64,000 nt of DNA from Rhabdornis inornatus. Taxonomy: Eukaryota; Chordata; Aves; Passeriformes; Rhabdornithidae. Positions within the stretch are counted from its first letter, which is position 1. The number at the start of each line of letters is the position of its first letter. The stretch lies in assembly GCA_013397075.1 (NCBI GenBank), contig VWZS01000240.1, positions 924,769 to 988,768 on the forward strand. Direction: 5' to 3'. Shown here piece by piece: positions 1 through 15,300 of this stretch. A program made the translations under genes and the position numbers. The notes under the pieces are model-generated. The model did not search any database, had not been told where the DNA came from, and saw only the letters and a program-made list of their open reading frames with translations.

Positions 1-1838
1 TGTTTTTTATTGCAGATAATACAGCAATATGCTAGTAGAATTTTTAGTGGCAGAAATATGCTGGCCATATATTTCTCTTTCTAAAGTAAATTTCCTTTTC
101 AAACCTCATTCAGAGAAGGAGTGTTCTAACTTGATTGCATCAAAAGGCATCAATTTACAGGATAACATCTGGGTGACTCTTTCCTGTGATTCATTCTAAA
201 CACAGTGAAAATCAACAAAAGTCAGCAAAAGGGTTTCTGAATTCATGTTGTGTGCTTTAGCTGAATATCCCAATAGACAGAGTCTGGTCTGGAGTAGCCG
301 TCCAAAGGATCAGTGAGCCATTGTCATCACAATGAAATGAAAGGCTAATTTTCGGGAGTGGAATATTCAGATTGAGGCCATTTATAGTACAAAAGGATTT
401 TCTTAACATGTCTGCCTGGTAGATGACATTAACCAAGGAGTGGGCAGGGACAACATCATAGAAACAATATGTGCGTGTATTCATCATTGAGATGCATCAT
501 ATATCTCTATGGGTCTGTCTTACTTCAAATGATAGTTTTAAGAGCTTTCACAGAAAAATAATTATGTAATTAAATATACAAGAGCATTTAAAACACAGCT
601 CTTACTTAGGTTGACCTTGTAAGGTTGACCACATATAAAATAATTCTGGATGAGAGGTATGAATTCAATTTTAGCACAGATAATTTTGTAAATTGACTGA
701 TGTGTCACTTTCAATTTTTCTATTTTAAAATGAAGTACACAAAAAGTACCCGAAAAGGTACATAAAAGAGAGCAAGAATTTCCACTGAGTACCTCAAGAG
801 GAAATTCCCATTCCAACAATTTTTCTCCTAGAGGTATCAAAAGATGTCTCTTCTCAGGGCTTGAAAAAGTGCCTCAGCATATACACATACATGTTCATAC
901 TGATCCAGTCAGGAATTTTTAATATAGAGGAACTTTCAGTTAGATTTGGAAGCCACATGTAAGTTCCTTTATCCCTCTCCTGGAGTCTTACTTATAGAGT
1001 CATGGCAAAAGGATCAATTTTCAGCAACAATGCCCTTGGTGGAATTCTTCAGAACAAACCATCCACCTCCCGAACCTCTCCATTTGTATTACTGAACAGA
1101 AAACTCACATAAGCACAAAATATCTTTCTATTTTCACTTCACTGATTCCCTCTCCATGTAGCAATGTCGATACTGATGTGTTCATCATTTTACTATTTAT
1201 CACCAGCCAATTTTTTAATTATGAACACAAAACCGGAACAAATGTTGGAGTTTTTTTCACAGCATGTATTAAATCTTTGAGAAATGTTATTGACTAACTT
1301 TCTTTTTGTTAATCATGGATTTAATGAGCAATATTCACTAATGTTTCTCATACCTCTTCAAACATATTTAAACTAGGAAACCCTCTCTCCACAGCTCAAT
1401 GTTGAATTTAATTCCATTTATTCTGCTTATAATATAATCAGAAACTTTGCCATCATTATCAGACAGATCTCACAGACTTCACTAGGACTTAGTCACAGGA
1501 TTAAAGCTCTCCTGAGAGGGTTAGAATTACTTGTGTGAAAATACTTTGCTCTTTTGTACTCACAGCTGAATTTCCTGATCCTACAGATTAAAAGATTTGT
1601 GTGTCAGTATCTAATCCTAAAGTCCTGACCTACACAGTTTCCTCCGTCTGGAAAATTTTCAAAACTGGAAAAATATTTTATATAATTAGATTTTTGTTTA
1701 ATGCAATGTGATCTGATCCTCTTTATCATTATTCATTATTTCAAATACTTTATGAATACAGATATATAATTGCATACACATATATACATCTTAATGTATA
1801 TGTTTATTTTACATGTTGTTTTATATATTTATTTTTCA

Positions 1839-1860
1839 TATATATATATATATATATATG
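1839..1860. repeat. (TA)n dinucleotide repeat
   Basis: About eleven uninterrupted TA units sit in a longer TA/TTTA-rich stretch (about 1760-1890). Open frames crossing it give tyrosine/isoleucine-rich translations that are artefacts of the repeat. Confidence 0.95.
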
Positions 1861-2908
1861 TATTTATTTCCATATATATGTACATAGATTCATTTCCCAA
1901 TGTTTTTCTTAAATTTGGCTCATCCCTATGCCTGGAATTTTCTTTTATGTACTTCACATGCCTTATTTGCTGAGAAATTCCCCTCTTTTTCTTCTCAATA
2001 CCAAAACAAAAGTCTACACTGAAATAGCTAGAACAGTGCCTCCATCATCACATCCTCCTCTTTATCTCCCCTGCCTGAGCTCTGTGTGGAACACACAGGT
2101 ATCCCATCTCTGTTTACTTATCTTCTATACAAAAATACATCAAAAACAAAGATGTGTAGCAACGACACAGAGTCTACTTAAGCCTCTCAGTAGCATCATA
2201 CAATTAGGCGATGAGAGATGGTAGAGCCAGCACTGATTTTTTAATAACATACTGTGATTCATTGGGCTACAGAAGATGTGAAGTAGATTGCTCAGACAGT
2301 CAATAAGTGCAGCTAGAAAAAGTACAGCACAAGGCTAATTTCTAAATAGAATTTCAGACAATCATTGTTTATAATTTTTCCAGCTACAGACTCTAATATC
2401 TTTGGGGCCTGTCTGGAACAACTTGAGGAATAAATCAACATCTATCCATTAAAAATTATTTGTATTTTATTTATAAATAACATTTACATAGATTATTCAC
2501 AAGTCACAGAAAATCAGTAAATAGCAGAAATTAAGTCCTGTCCTTGTCTCATGCCAAATCTTCCCAAATAACAGACTTCTGTTTTCCTCTCCTCATCTGC
2601 TTCCTGTTTGTTTACATTTTTAAAGCTGTGTCCTCAGTGTTTGATCTCCAAACAAACATAAACTGAGGCTGTCAAGAAACCCTACAGACAAAAAACTTGA
2701 GTCTATCAAAATGAGTCAGTTTCATCTCTAAGTCAACAAGTAGATTGCTCTTGACTTCATAAAATGTATAATTAGTGCAAGAAGCAGCTATTGCCATCCT
2801 GGATCTTCCCTGCATGCTCACAGTAGCACAGCAGCTCGGTCCTGCCTTTCCTCACCAGCCGTCCTTGCATACCCCATATCTAAATACTTATTACTGAATT
2901 CATTCAGA

Positions 2909-2953
2909 AAGAGAGGAGAGGAGAGGAGAGGAGAGGAGAGGAGAGGAGAGAGG
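2909..2953. repeat. (GGAGA)n pentanucleotide microsatellite
   Basis: A purine-only tract of about eight near-perfect GGAGA units, ending in an imperfect AGAGAGGAAGG tail. Long homopurine tracts of this kind are polymorphic in length and can form triplex DNA. No gene is visible next to it. Confidence 0.95.
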
Positions 2954-5900
2954 AAGGCCACAGGTTAAATGGCGTGGGTGTGTGACATCTACAGCATTCC
3001 AGTACCAGCTGTACACCTGTACTTTCTTTCATAGAAAGTACATAGTGTCATAGTAAAGTGACAGAAACCTGAGAAGCTGACCTGATTTTTCAATGTATGA
3101 AAGACCTGCCAGAAGTGCTTCCGACCACCAGGTCACTGTTTAATTTATTCCGTCTTCCAGTGTGGAAAAAATGGTGTTATTTCTATGTTTCTATCTCTTT
3201 TTTTCCTAGTGTAAGCAGCACATGAAAAGGGGAAGAAAGGATTTATATTCTGGATTAACAAGGTAAAATGAGAGATGGTAAATTATTTTAAAATGCAGTG
3301 TTTTGCAGGTGCACTTAAAACCTGGTATTTTCTAAAGATGTATGTCTTGAAGGGTTGATGTTATCCTCCAAATGAAGAAATCAGTAAGAAAAGAATTTTC
3401 TTGTATTGTTCTGAAATGAAATTTGTTTCAGACCAAGCCAAGTGTATTTTTGTGCTTTTTTTTTTCTTATTGTGGCTGTTGGGCCAAAATAGTTATTATT
3501 CCCACAACTCTAGTCATCTTTCTGAAAACAACTTTCTTGGAGACCAACAAACGTAACATTAGTGATATTTTTCAAAATTATCCATAAAGCAAAATAAGAA
3601 GTACTAGAGTCAAAATTCCTCTAAAACCCTCTACAAAATCACAGACAAATGAATCCTTATTTACAAGTATGTAGGAGGCCTCAGTGACCTTCACAGTCCT
3701 ATAATACCTTATTCCAGACATTTCCCATTTGAAAGCCTGATCTGGTTTACCCGCTTAGATGAAGCTGGATGACTCAGCATTAAGCTCAAATTACTATCTT
3801 TATTAACAATTTAGAAATGTGATAAACTCCCTGTGAGTTTAATTCACAGAATGGGAATTTACTTCATACACTAGAGAATAAAAAATTGCCAAGTCTTAAA
3901 ACACCAGCCCAGCTACCCTTTTGCTTCTCTGCAGCTCCCCAGTTCTCCTTCACCTGTGATGTGATGTGCAGAGCAGCAAAGCCGATTCCCAGTGAGTGGC
4001 CCAAAATATATCCCATATATCAGGACTGCAGTAATGTGACAGACTCATTCAGACTCTCTGAGAAAGATTATTGCAGACAACAAATAGTGACTAATTAGCA
4101 ACATACAGGACGGTGCAACAATGTGAACCAAAATCAGCTGGAAATAACAGCTTAGAAAATGTCAGTGCAGGAAAGGGCAGCTGTAAGCTGCAAGAATGGG
4201 ACATGAGATAGTCAAGCTCACTTTTCATCTTGACTACGGACGTCTTGAACATCTTTGGACAACTCAAACTGATCAACATTTTCAGATTTGGATGTACATA
4301 TTTGTGCATTAAATTTCATGGGTTCACCAATTAATACTTCTGCATGTCTAATAGCGACACATTTAAAAGTCTAATGTTTAAGCACCTCCACTTAAAAATG
4401 AACTTTTTTTCAAGTGTCAAACTGTCTTAGCTTCCCCCTGAACAATGTGTACTCAAAGATCTGTTGTGCCAGCTGAGAAACTGATAGGTTAATGATGATA
4501 ACAATGATGAAAAATATTATGAAATCTTCAAATGAAATACTGTACCAAAACATCAGCATTATGGTAAAGCTTCACACTGAGTCCCTGAGGAAAGATCATT
4601 CAATTTGATGCAGTGTTAATGTGGCCATTAGAGTGGTAATTTAAATTATTTTCAATACTGTATCTTCTGCTAAGTATATTTCAAACTGGAAAAATACAGC
4701 AAGAGATAGTATATTTTTTAGGTTAAAAACTTCCATCTAGCCTTATTTGGAAAGAAATAAAAAAAATTTAAAAGGTGGTCAGTTGGGTCAAGGCTGGATA
4801 GCGATTCCCTCACTCCACACCCCAATTCTTGCACACCAGTGCATGCCCAATGGAAAAAGACAGAAAAACCTCCTTCATTCACATCACCACTGTCTACGGT
4901 GCACTTTGTGATCTTTTCTAGATTGTTCCAGGGGTGCCTTAGCTGTGTCCAATCATAATCATCAAAGACTGTACAAGCTTCACAGCTGGTGAGATGGGGG
5001 ACCTTCACAGCCCCATCAAAAGAAATATAAGCACAGTAACAGTTTTACGAATAAACCTCAGACTAATTCCTCGTGCCAGTTCTTAACTATAGACCTATTT
5101 CAGGTCTTCATCTGTCATTTCAACTTACTGCTGACACCAGAAGTTTAAACAACCTTGCAGGCTACAGTGAAGGTCACAAAATGAAAGGGACATTTCAGCA
5201 GGAGCAACCGAACAGAAGAAGCAAAATAACATCATGCTACTGCTGAATACCTTTTATTTCTTTAATATCTGGTCATGCTTTTGGAAACAAAAGCTGGACA
5301 TAAGAAGTAAGACCTCTACCCTCCTAATAGACTCTTATACACCAGTTTCTCCTATTTCAATGTTACGTGCTGTAATAACATTTATTGTACCTGTTTCTCT
5401 GTGCTGACTGCTTGCCTGTGTACACAGTGCTGGACAGTGTCCCACTAAGATTTCAGGCTACTGCAGTTCTGGACAAAACAGGTGAGAGATGGAAAGTGGG
5501 GGCAGTGATGGGCTCAGTCTGATGAAAACAGACTGAATCAGTGTTTTTACCTAAGGCAACATGAGCTAAATAGAAGCAGACAAAGGAATAGCCCAAGTAC
5601 GCTCCAAAGCAGAGATGAAGAGGCTGCAGAGGAGTGGAGGGCTGGAATAAACTGCTAGTCCACATGAAAGAGGGAAAGTCCAGCCTGAACTGTTTTTTCT
5701 TTATCCTGTCATAGGTGTGGTTGTTGACACTGCTTCAGCTCACTAAAGTCTCTAGCAGTGCTCTAACTGCAGATTTTTTTTCCCACAGTTAATTTTGGAA
5801 GACTTCAGGGGAATACAAATGCTAAAATACGTGTTAGAATAAATATCAGGTTTTTATTAACTCAATCAAGAGTGCAACTCCTCATACATGTTCCTAAATG

Positions 5901-8900
5901 CCGTAAGTCTGGCACACTGTATTGATAAGGAAAATTCAGATATTAGAAATTGTAGCTCAATTAGCTATCAGACAGATTTCAAATGCTGACTAGATAACAA
6001 GTGAGATTGCTACAAGAAAGATTTAGAAATAACATTTCATATTCAGCCAGGGAACTGGGTATTTGGCTCCTTCTGCCTCCATCTATCATGATTTCTCACC
6101 CAGGTGGTATTGGAAATGACACAGGTGTTCCATTCTGGCAATTTTTATTCTTAGAGTGATACTGTGAAAGGTGAGCTGCCATCTATGATTTAGAGGAACT
6201 CTGGAGACACTCCCACATTACAGTGGAGAATGAATTAACTTCTAGCAGTGTCAGCAATCATGAACACATACACGGAACTAAGCTATCCTAAGCTATCCAG
6301 CCTCTCCCTCAGTTTTCCAAGCAGATTAGCAGTTAATCAGAGCTGATTTTACCAGCTTGTGCAGAAGACAGTAATGAAAGCATATTTTAGAAACTGAAAT
6401 ACCATTAAAAATATCCTGTGGAGAATATTCTATGATGTTCAAGAAATTGTCCACAAATACTGCTATCCACAAAAGATACATTACTTGATTAGCTTCTGTT
6501 TGGAGAAGGCAGTTACTGGGTCATGCTGTCACTGTTGCAGAAAAGAGAGATGCTGTACCTGCAGACTACAATATTTGGGAACAATACAGGGCAGAAGGTA
6601 ACAAAGGTATCTCTTATAAATGCACCAGATTTTGAAAAGGAGCTTAATATATTTTAAAACTCCTAATTATGTTGATATGAATAGAGCAGCACAAATGTGC
6701 ACCAGTAAGAGATCCCAGTGTTGCTTTCTGTAAGTTCCATCCTAAAGCACTTATTCACTGTAAAGTTTAAAGTAGTTCAGAAGGTATGAATTCATACCAT
6801 TACCTCTTAGAAGCATCTCTTCTGCAAAAGGACATTACCAATACCATTATAAATATAAAAATATTCATTAATAGCTTGCCCAAATTTCTTTTGAGGGCTG
6901 CTCTTGGGTTTTACTGGGTTTATGTTGTTTCGGGTTTTTTTGCCATAGGTTTACTTTTTGTTTGTTTGTTTGATTTTGTTATTTTACTGTTTATGTTCTG
7001 TTTCATTAATTTAGACAATTAATTTATGTTTATATGCACCAAGTTGGATGTCATCACAGAGAGAGATAGTCACAAATTCTAGGGAAGATAGATGTCTCCT
7101 CTGGTTCACGGAGACAAGCTTCCCCAGGCAAGTAATATGTGCACGAGGCTAATTTGACTGGACTTTGCAAGAGTTCATCTTCTCCATCTGACTCTAGCAA
7201 GATCCTATGTAGATGAGGTCTCCTAAACTAAATACTTTCTAATATAGTCCACATTCCCTAGGGACCTTCATAATCATCTTATGTACAATTGCCTTTCAGA
7301 AAATAATTTTCTGTATAAATCAGCTCTGCTTGACCTTTGATCTTTTCCTGTTACTGTTCCACGGTCTTCAGCTGTATCTATAACCTTTCTCATTGCCAAG
7401 CCACACAGGTGGTGCTGTTGGTATTGCACTTACATAGAGTGTATCAGTATTTACACCTCAGATATGGCACTGCTTTTATCTTTTACTCAAGTTCACAATT
7501 AAATTATTAGACATTCTGAATTCTAGTCTTGCTCTAGAATAGTTTCCTTCCAGATGCTGCTATTTCATTGATGTTTTTCAGTGAGTATATTTTCCAAGAG
7601 GTACCTGCCCCCATTTGCCACTTCTATTTCTGTACAAGACTTACATAACTGTTTTTAACTGGCCAGATATTTTTATGTTAGGTATATCAATGAGTTAACT
7701 CTTTCAGGAAAAGAAAAATGAGCCTAAAAAGCAATTGCCTCAAAGTAGCTCACATCCTCACTTTATCAAACAGCTTGTCTCCACTTCAGTACTCTGAGTT
7801 GGATTCTTTTACTGACTTTAAAGATACTTGCTTATTTGTGTTTTTCATCAATTTCTGCCTTTTTTTGCCCAGACAAAACTGTGTTTTGTCCAGTTACATC
7901 TATAGAAGGATGAACTGATTTGCTACTCCAATATGTCAAACATCTGTTCCACTAAAAGATGTTTGTGTGTTATGTTTTACTAATGACACTTCTAGGGAAT
8001 AACTAGAAGTTACTAGAAAAACCATTTGATCAGTTTAAATAATTAGGAAAATGAGTAAAGGCAATTCTACTGCATTACTCCTTGCTGTCTTATGGATAGA
8101 TGGTCCCAGATACAAAGCGGTCATTCAGAACACCATTAGCAGCCCTGTTTTAGAAATGCTCGTAAAATGGAAAAACCGTGTTAATTTGTATAATAATGAG
8201 ACAGACTAGCAGCTCCCTAGCAACCCCTTTCCTAGGTCCTGTGAAGAGAAAAAGGGCCTTTGCACAGATCTGTACAGAGGATCAAATTATTCTTTAGCTG
8301 TCTGCAATGTACTGGAGACAAAAATCTGCCTGAGGTATATTCCATGCTTCCCAAAAGCATCAGCTCCAAAAGTGCAGTTGTAACTATCTACAACTGCTTA
8401 CATTTGTCTTATCAAACATTTATGGCCCATGTTACAAAGGAGGTTAAATTATTCAATATCGTGGTCAGTTTTGGTGTTACAATTGAAAAAATCTATGTTA
8501 ACCAGCTAGCTTAGAAAAGACAGCTTTTGGCCTCACAAGAAGCATAACTAATGCCATAAAATCAAGTAAAAGACAGGCTACCTTATAGTGGGAATAGTTT
8601 TAGTTACATTGATGGTGAATAATCAATAATCATAAGACACAAATAATATTAATTCAATATTTAATAAATCTGTTGCACTTAACTCTGAGGATCATGACAC
8701 TTTTTCCTAGTTAATTTGAGACTATCATTCTTATATTCTACATGATTGTCTGAAGTCTGTTCATGCAATGGTAAGTCTTTCAAGTTCTTGATTAACTTAC
8801 TTTTTATGCACTGTTAATTTCCTCACTATTCATTTTCCTATCAGTAAATTATTACATTGACTTTTACTTATGTATTAAGCCGTTGTTTATATTTGCTCAG

Positions 8901-9225
8901 TATCCTCTATGGATTCTGTACAAAGTCAGCAAAAACTGTCACAGTTTTAAAACTGATGTGTAAAAATTGGTATAAAGTTGGCCATCTCCATCAGCATGTC
9001 TTAATTTTCCAGTTGATTCAGAGAGAGATATACATCATTACTTTCCCTTTATAGCTCATAATCATTCAGGATTGGGCAAATATAACAATTTCCAAGCCTC
9101 ATTATAAAAAATACCCCATGAGTTCTGATCCTGTGAGGACATCTAGTGAGCAATTCCATATAGAAATAAAACAGTAAACGTTCCTACAACATGTATGATG
9201 AACAGGTTTTCATCAAGTCTTTTAT

Positions 9226-9315
9226 TGCTGACAGATATTACTTTATTTGTATCATAGCAGCATCTAAAGCTGCTGACAGATATTATTTTATCTGTGTCAT
9301 AGCAGCGTCTAAAGT
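9226..9315. repeat. 45-bp tandem duplication (two units)
   Basis: Two adjacent 45-bp units, 9226-9270 and 9271-9315, both begin TGCTGACAGATATTA and both contain CATAGCAGC followed by TCTAAAG. They differ at a few positions, so the duplication is not brand new. 45 is a multiple of three, so the minus-strand open frame across it shows a repeated 15-residue block. I do not regard that frame as a gene. Confidence 0.85.
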
Positions 9316-12300
9316 CAGTCAGTAGTTGAAATAGGCTCCTTATATGCTTTTCTATAAGCATGAAGAAAAGAGAAATCTGTGTCGCAAAAGTTTACACTCT
9401 AAGGAAAAATTATTTCACATATTTTCATATGCACTTATACAGTTGTGGTAACACACCTTTCACAGCCTGTTTGAAATATCTATCGTGATATTATTCCTGT
9501 GATTACCACAGAGTAGATAGACTGCTTTGGCAGCAGCAGGAGCCTTCTGTGGGGGCTCTCCAGAGACAGGGAGCAAGGAGCCAGCTGCCAGCCAGCTGCA
9601 CCTGGCACTGGGACCTCTGCACAGAGAAACTCTGCACCAGCAGGGAAACCACGTGAGAAGTAGTTGAAGGAAGAAGAAGGTCTCATGTATTTCACACAGG
9701 CTACACAAGACTTGATAAGTCTATTTACAGAGGAGAAGAGAATGACTCTGAGATCCAAAGCTGGCAAAACATCTGGATTCAGTTAAGAACAAGGCTTAGT
9801 AAAAAGACAAGATACGTCTCCCTTGTTTTCCCTATATTTTTTCTAGGCAGAGGGATTCTCCAGGTCACTGTTATACCTCAAGCTGAACATAGCATTTGAA
9901 CATGATTAACATCAGTGCTTTATTAGACTGGAAAAGAGGGGCATAATAAAAAATCCCAACGTTTGATTTTTGATAAATCATTCAGTTTAGTATATGCAAA
10001 TTTTGTAGCAAAAGCGTAGTGTCATTCAAGGAATGATCAGCTATAGAGTGCCTTAGCTACAAAATATACTGTATCACCTTAGTGATATTTTAAAGGAAGG
10101 AAACAACATTTCAACGAAAGCCTCTTACATTGTGCCTACATGTAACATCTTAAAACTTGGAAGAGTTAGAAGAATACTACATTCAACCTTCAAAGACAAA
10201 ATTTCATTTTGTACACTACGTGAACACCATGTTTATTGACTTGTGTGTACAACTGCACTTTCCTTATCTTCTTTTTGTTCTCCACAAAGGAGATGGCCCT
10301 GTCATTGAAAGACTGCATGTAAGAGATTGAGACTATTCTAAATTAAAAGCCCCAAACTGTTTATAGCAGAGGTATTAATTGACAAGGCTTCCAATTTCCA
10401 TCTAATTATTGTACTAGCCAATTTCTCCAAATCCTCGTTAATATTTAAGAAGTTGACAGGTAATTCAACAAGCTTAATGGAAACTAGTAATGAGATACAG
10501 AAGGTATTTTGCTATGTCCCATGGCATGAGCATAGGAAATCCAAAATACCTGAAAACCCTGTGAAAGGAAGACCAAAATAAGTAAATGCTTCGGTTAATT
10601 CATTAGTTATGACCTATGCTAAGGTTTTGCATGCATGGTCTTTTTTAGTCATCCAGACACATCTACACTTGCAAGAAATTTCCGGTCTAGAGGTCTGTCA
10701 TTACACTGAAAATCACCCCCTTATGTCAGGAGCTATCAGAAAAAAAAGGGAGCTAGTTTTTTGTATCTGAAAAACTAATTAGGTATTGTTGGAAAAAACA
10801 TCTTTCTCAATTTCTTGTGAAAACCATTCAAAGAATAAATGGTAATGGGTATGTGCAAATAAGCAGGGCTTAAAACTGGATATGGAAATTCTGAAAGCAT
10901 ATTTCTTTTTTTTTTCCTAGCATGTAAACATTTAACATTAAACAGCACTTACTGAAATGATTGTCTGAAAATATTTTGACAACTTCAGAAAAATGTACTT
11001 GGTGCTGATTTGATTATGTGATTATGTTAAATATCTGAAGGACAGCTGCTGTTATGTGATGAGTTATTTTTTAAAATGTAATAAGCTTATTATCTGGTAT
11101 TGTTTCTGCTCTGAGATTTTTTAAGTCATCCATATTTGCTTGAAAAAACCAACACTAGGGAAATTAAAGCATTTCTAAAAATTGCTGCAGAGGTACTTTT
11201 GGCATGAATCTTCTCACCAGCAGTCATGAAATTTTGGACCACCCAGAAAGTGTAATGTCATGTACATATAATTAAGTGAAAAGCAAAGGTTAGAAAGAAT
11301 GTCAGAGAAAAATAATTCTGTTATCAACTCCAGTATCCAGTGACTGCATCCAGTTTACTAGAAAAAGAAAAAATCTCCATTCATCACCAAAACATCATTG
11401 ATTCTATCTCTCACAAAGTCTGCAACATCTAAAAGAAACCTGACACACTTTAGCAGCTATCAAGGGCAAGAGCTACTCATTTATCAAAATAACTGCCTCC
11501 TAAATGGCTGTGGAAAACTCTCCCTTGACAATCATTATACAAAATGCATAATATACATAGACCTCCACATCTTGCTTTATTGTAAAGGAAAAGTTAAAAT
11601 GTGACCTCCCATTTTATACAATATCATTCACAAAACTCTTATTTGATTAAAAGGCTACTTAACATAATCTCAGTTGAATCTAGTATTTGAAATTCCCTAG
11701 AACAATAAATATGAAGATCAAATGTGCTGAATAAGCAAGCAGTGCTTTCTATCAGAACATCCAAACTACCTTAACTAATCAACCCATTAGTTAAGGCTCT
11801 CATTTTTCTTATTGCTTCTGATTCCCTAGCATGGCCAGACATCCTCATCCAGACCCAGCCAAGCTGGATTAAATCATTTCTGCCCTTGCTAATGTATCTC
11901 CTCAACTCTATTTGAGCAGGGGTAATGATGTGCCCCCTTAAGCTGTGCAGGTCAGAATGACTCAGAGGAAATTACTGTGTTTACCTGAAGTAGTGGAGGA
12001 TGTGCTCTCACCATCTAGTTCTTGAGAGCAATCTTCCAATGCACCTGAGAGGCTGAAGAGGGATGGCACCCTTTGTTTAGCAGCACACTGCCCTGGAAGT
12101 GAAGCAATTCAGGGGAGTGGAGCTGAATTTAGGCACACTGCTTAGCAAATACAGATGCCTTTGCATGAGACAGAACCAGAGGGATCCCAGGGGCTTTATT
12201 CACACTTCTGCACCCCATTCTTACCATCAGAAGTGCTGGGAAGCACAGTGTAGGAGGCTCTGTGTGGATGACTGAGGTCAGCTGTCTAAAATCATCTGCC

Positions 12301-15300
12301 ATCTCTAAGGTGGTGAGTTCCAAAGCCTCCCTGAAGTCTGTTTCTTGGACTTGCTCCCTTGCAGCTCTGTGTTCAAGAGTTTACTTAAGCAGATGCAGTC
12401 ACAAACAGCACAGTGATTCAGCTTGTGTTCATTGCTTCATCTACTTTTGCACTTCTTTTTCAGAGCACTGAGGAGTGGATAAAAAGCTGTGGCTATACGG
12501 GAGCCAGTCCACATCTAGTGCAAGAGCTTTGCACTGGATCTGAACCAAGCTGTTGGGACATCACTGACATAGGAGGGATTTTGCTCAGCTCAAGCTCTGC
12601 CTGAGCTTACCATTTGTGTTTGTGTTGGTGACTATCCTGAATAAATCCATGCCTGGTTTCAGGAGAGCTTTTATATTCATGCCCTTTTTCTGCATCAGTT
12701 TATCAAACTGCTCACAGCAGCATGGCCTTTTTCTCACATCTGACATCTACTTCCATTCTGTTTGGCATTTCCCTGCTTTTCACTACAGCTGAAACACCTG
12801 ATTTTTCACCAACCACAGGAAGTAGAAGAATAAAGCAGTAATCTTTCCCTCAGTCATTTCCAAAGCTGAATGCATTATCTTCCCATTTGAAATCATACTA
12901 AATTATGGTGCAAAAAGATGGGATGCAGACATCAACCTTCAGTGCAACTTATGTTTGTGGTTTTTTGCAGTCATTATTTATGATTGTATTGATCTTAGAC
13001 ATTCACTAATTTCAATCAAAATACCTTGCATTCAAGAAATGAAAGCTACATGAAAGCTTAAATTGCTCATTGTCATAGAATTTTGTAAAATTTTAATACC
13101 AACTACAGCTGAAAAAATGCATAAAAAAATTCAGTTGCTGGGGAAAATAACCATGCTACACTCTGAAGAACTTCTACTTTTTTATTTCCATAGATAAAAA
13201 CATTTCTGTCAACATAAAACTCCCATGTGTTTATGGCAACTCATTTAGTATGTTTTCATACTCCTATAGGCATTTCCCCTATGATGTAATGTGAATTCTT
13301 ACTGCTTTGTTTGTTCTTGACACTGTATATTTTTTTTCCATATAAACTGAATTGTGAATTTTTTCCCTACTCGTTACAGTTAATTTGCCTGGTTAACTTT
13401 GAATTTGAGCTCATGCTTTAATCTGAAGAGAACCATCTGGATCACATGCTGGGAGAACTGAAGTGTGAGGATGAGAAAGCAGAAAGGAAGGAACTTTCTT
13501 AAACTTCAGGCAGCATTTTTCTTCAATTTCAATCTTTCCCACACCTATGTTCTTCTGCAGTGAAAAAAAGTACTCACAGGAAAACAGAAACGGTGAAATT
13601 AAAAACTTCTAAAAATTACTAATTTTTCTAGATATAGCACCAAGAGCACAAAAAAGACCCCACATTTTGAATACTGAGCCAGGAAAACTGACATTCATCA
13701 CTTTCTAGTAATGCATCCCAAGAAAAATCACAAGTTTGAGTAAATTTTTCAAAAGGAAATAGTCTCACATTGATTGAAAAAAAGGATTCTTTGTTTTTCA
13801 GAGAATAAAATTAATCTGAAAGCTTTTTACATTTCAGCGAATAAACAGAAAAATTGAACACCTGTGAGAAGCAATATTCCAAATGAAATTTTATTTTTTT
13901 CTAATGGAGTAGGATTTTATTTTAAACTAATTAACATGGCATTACCTCATTTAAACTCATTTCAGGGTTTTTAGTAAACACAACTTCTCAAAACAGAAAA
14001 GAGCAGATTTTTATCCTGTATATCCTGTTCTGTAAATATAAAAATATAAGGCAAATAAATTGTATTTTGCTGGTCTTTTTTCTAAACAAGACTGAAAGGA
14101 GCATGCTTGCACTTTCAGAGTTCAATAAAAAATCTTTTTTAAACCTACTGCCCAAAAGTTTCTAATTGACCCTCATCATACTGTCTTTAAATGGAAGTTA
14201 AACTAACAATCAGCTGCATCCCAGATTTTCAGATTTATAGAGATAATGAAATATACTGATAGTGTATGGAATATTTTAAAGTACATAAATGTACATGTTG
14301 CTTTTGAAAAAGGAATTTAGCCATCTAATCCTTTCTGATACCTTTGAGAAATTAATTCATATCTAATTTTGCAATCACATTTTGAATTATCTTGTTTCCT
14401 TCTAAGAGGATATGCAGAAAATTTGCACTCAACAATTTCATTTTTGTAATTATATTTTCTTTAAAGAAAAATTGTTGGGGGAAATCCTGGCAAATGTTTC
14501 CCAGAACATAAGGTAGGAAAATTTCACCATTCATGTTGGACTGTGTTTTGTCATTCCTACTTGACAGCACGGAGTCACATCAGTAGCTGGACTAATGGAT
14601 CATTAGGGAAAGATTGGGATATCAGCACAGTTGGCTCTGGTCTATGTCTGACTGCCTTGTTTGTTCTAAACAAGTAATCCATCTGTTGTTATTTTCCAAA
14701 ACTTAGAGGAGGAACCAATAACCAGAGCTAGGGAGATGCAGTTGCCATGAGGTCCCTGCCTGGACTGAGCTGGCTTCTCTACATGTTATGTCAAATCCTG
14801 GCAACTGACAGAAAATACTGCTGGAGTTTCTAAAATAGCCAGCTCTGCTAGTCTAGTTCCAACTTTCATTTCTACAGGATTTTAGACCTTCTCAATATTT
14901 TTTAATGCAACAAAAATGTTATTCTACACTTTTCTACAGAATAATGAATACCAGAGACATTGAAGTAGAGAAAAAAAGCAGAGGAAAGAGGCAGTGTGTA
15001 TATCTATTATAGCCAAGTTTCAGGAAGAAATACCCACCTATATCTGTGCAGGCCTCATTTTTCTCATTGACCTGTATATCTTAGCACATACATCAGTCGT
15101 TCTTCACATTTGATTGTCATTCTGCTGGTTTGTGCAGCTCCACTATTCAGTGTTTCCGTCTTATTTCAGACAGTCAGTACACACACCGACATCTGCCGCA
15201 GCTGTCATAACCCAGCATTTCTGCATGCAGCCTGTACTGTCTCACCAGAGGCATTCACATGGTCAAGACAACAAGCTCCTGCTGTTCTTTCAGTTTAATT

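Larger units (their letters stand above)
1..9225. other. AT-rich non-genic stretch, no gene recognised
   Basis: I see no recognisable protein, RNA gene or full-length mobile element here. Open frames are short (under about 100 codons), lack family motifs and are rich in Phe, Ile, Leu and Lys, as expected from AT-rich noncoding DNA. The only distinct structures are the TA and GGAGA simple repeats listed separately and a short GTTT run near 6957. It may be intronic or intergenic. Confidence 0.6.
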
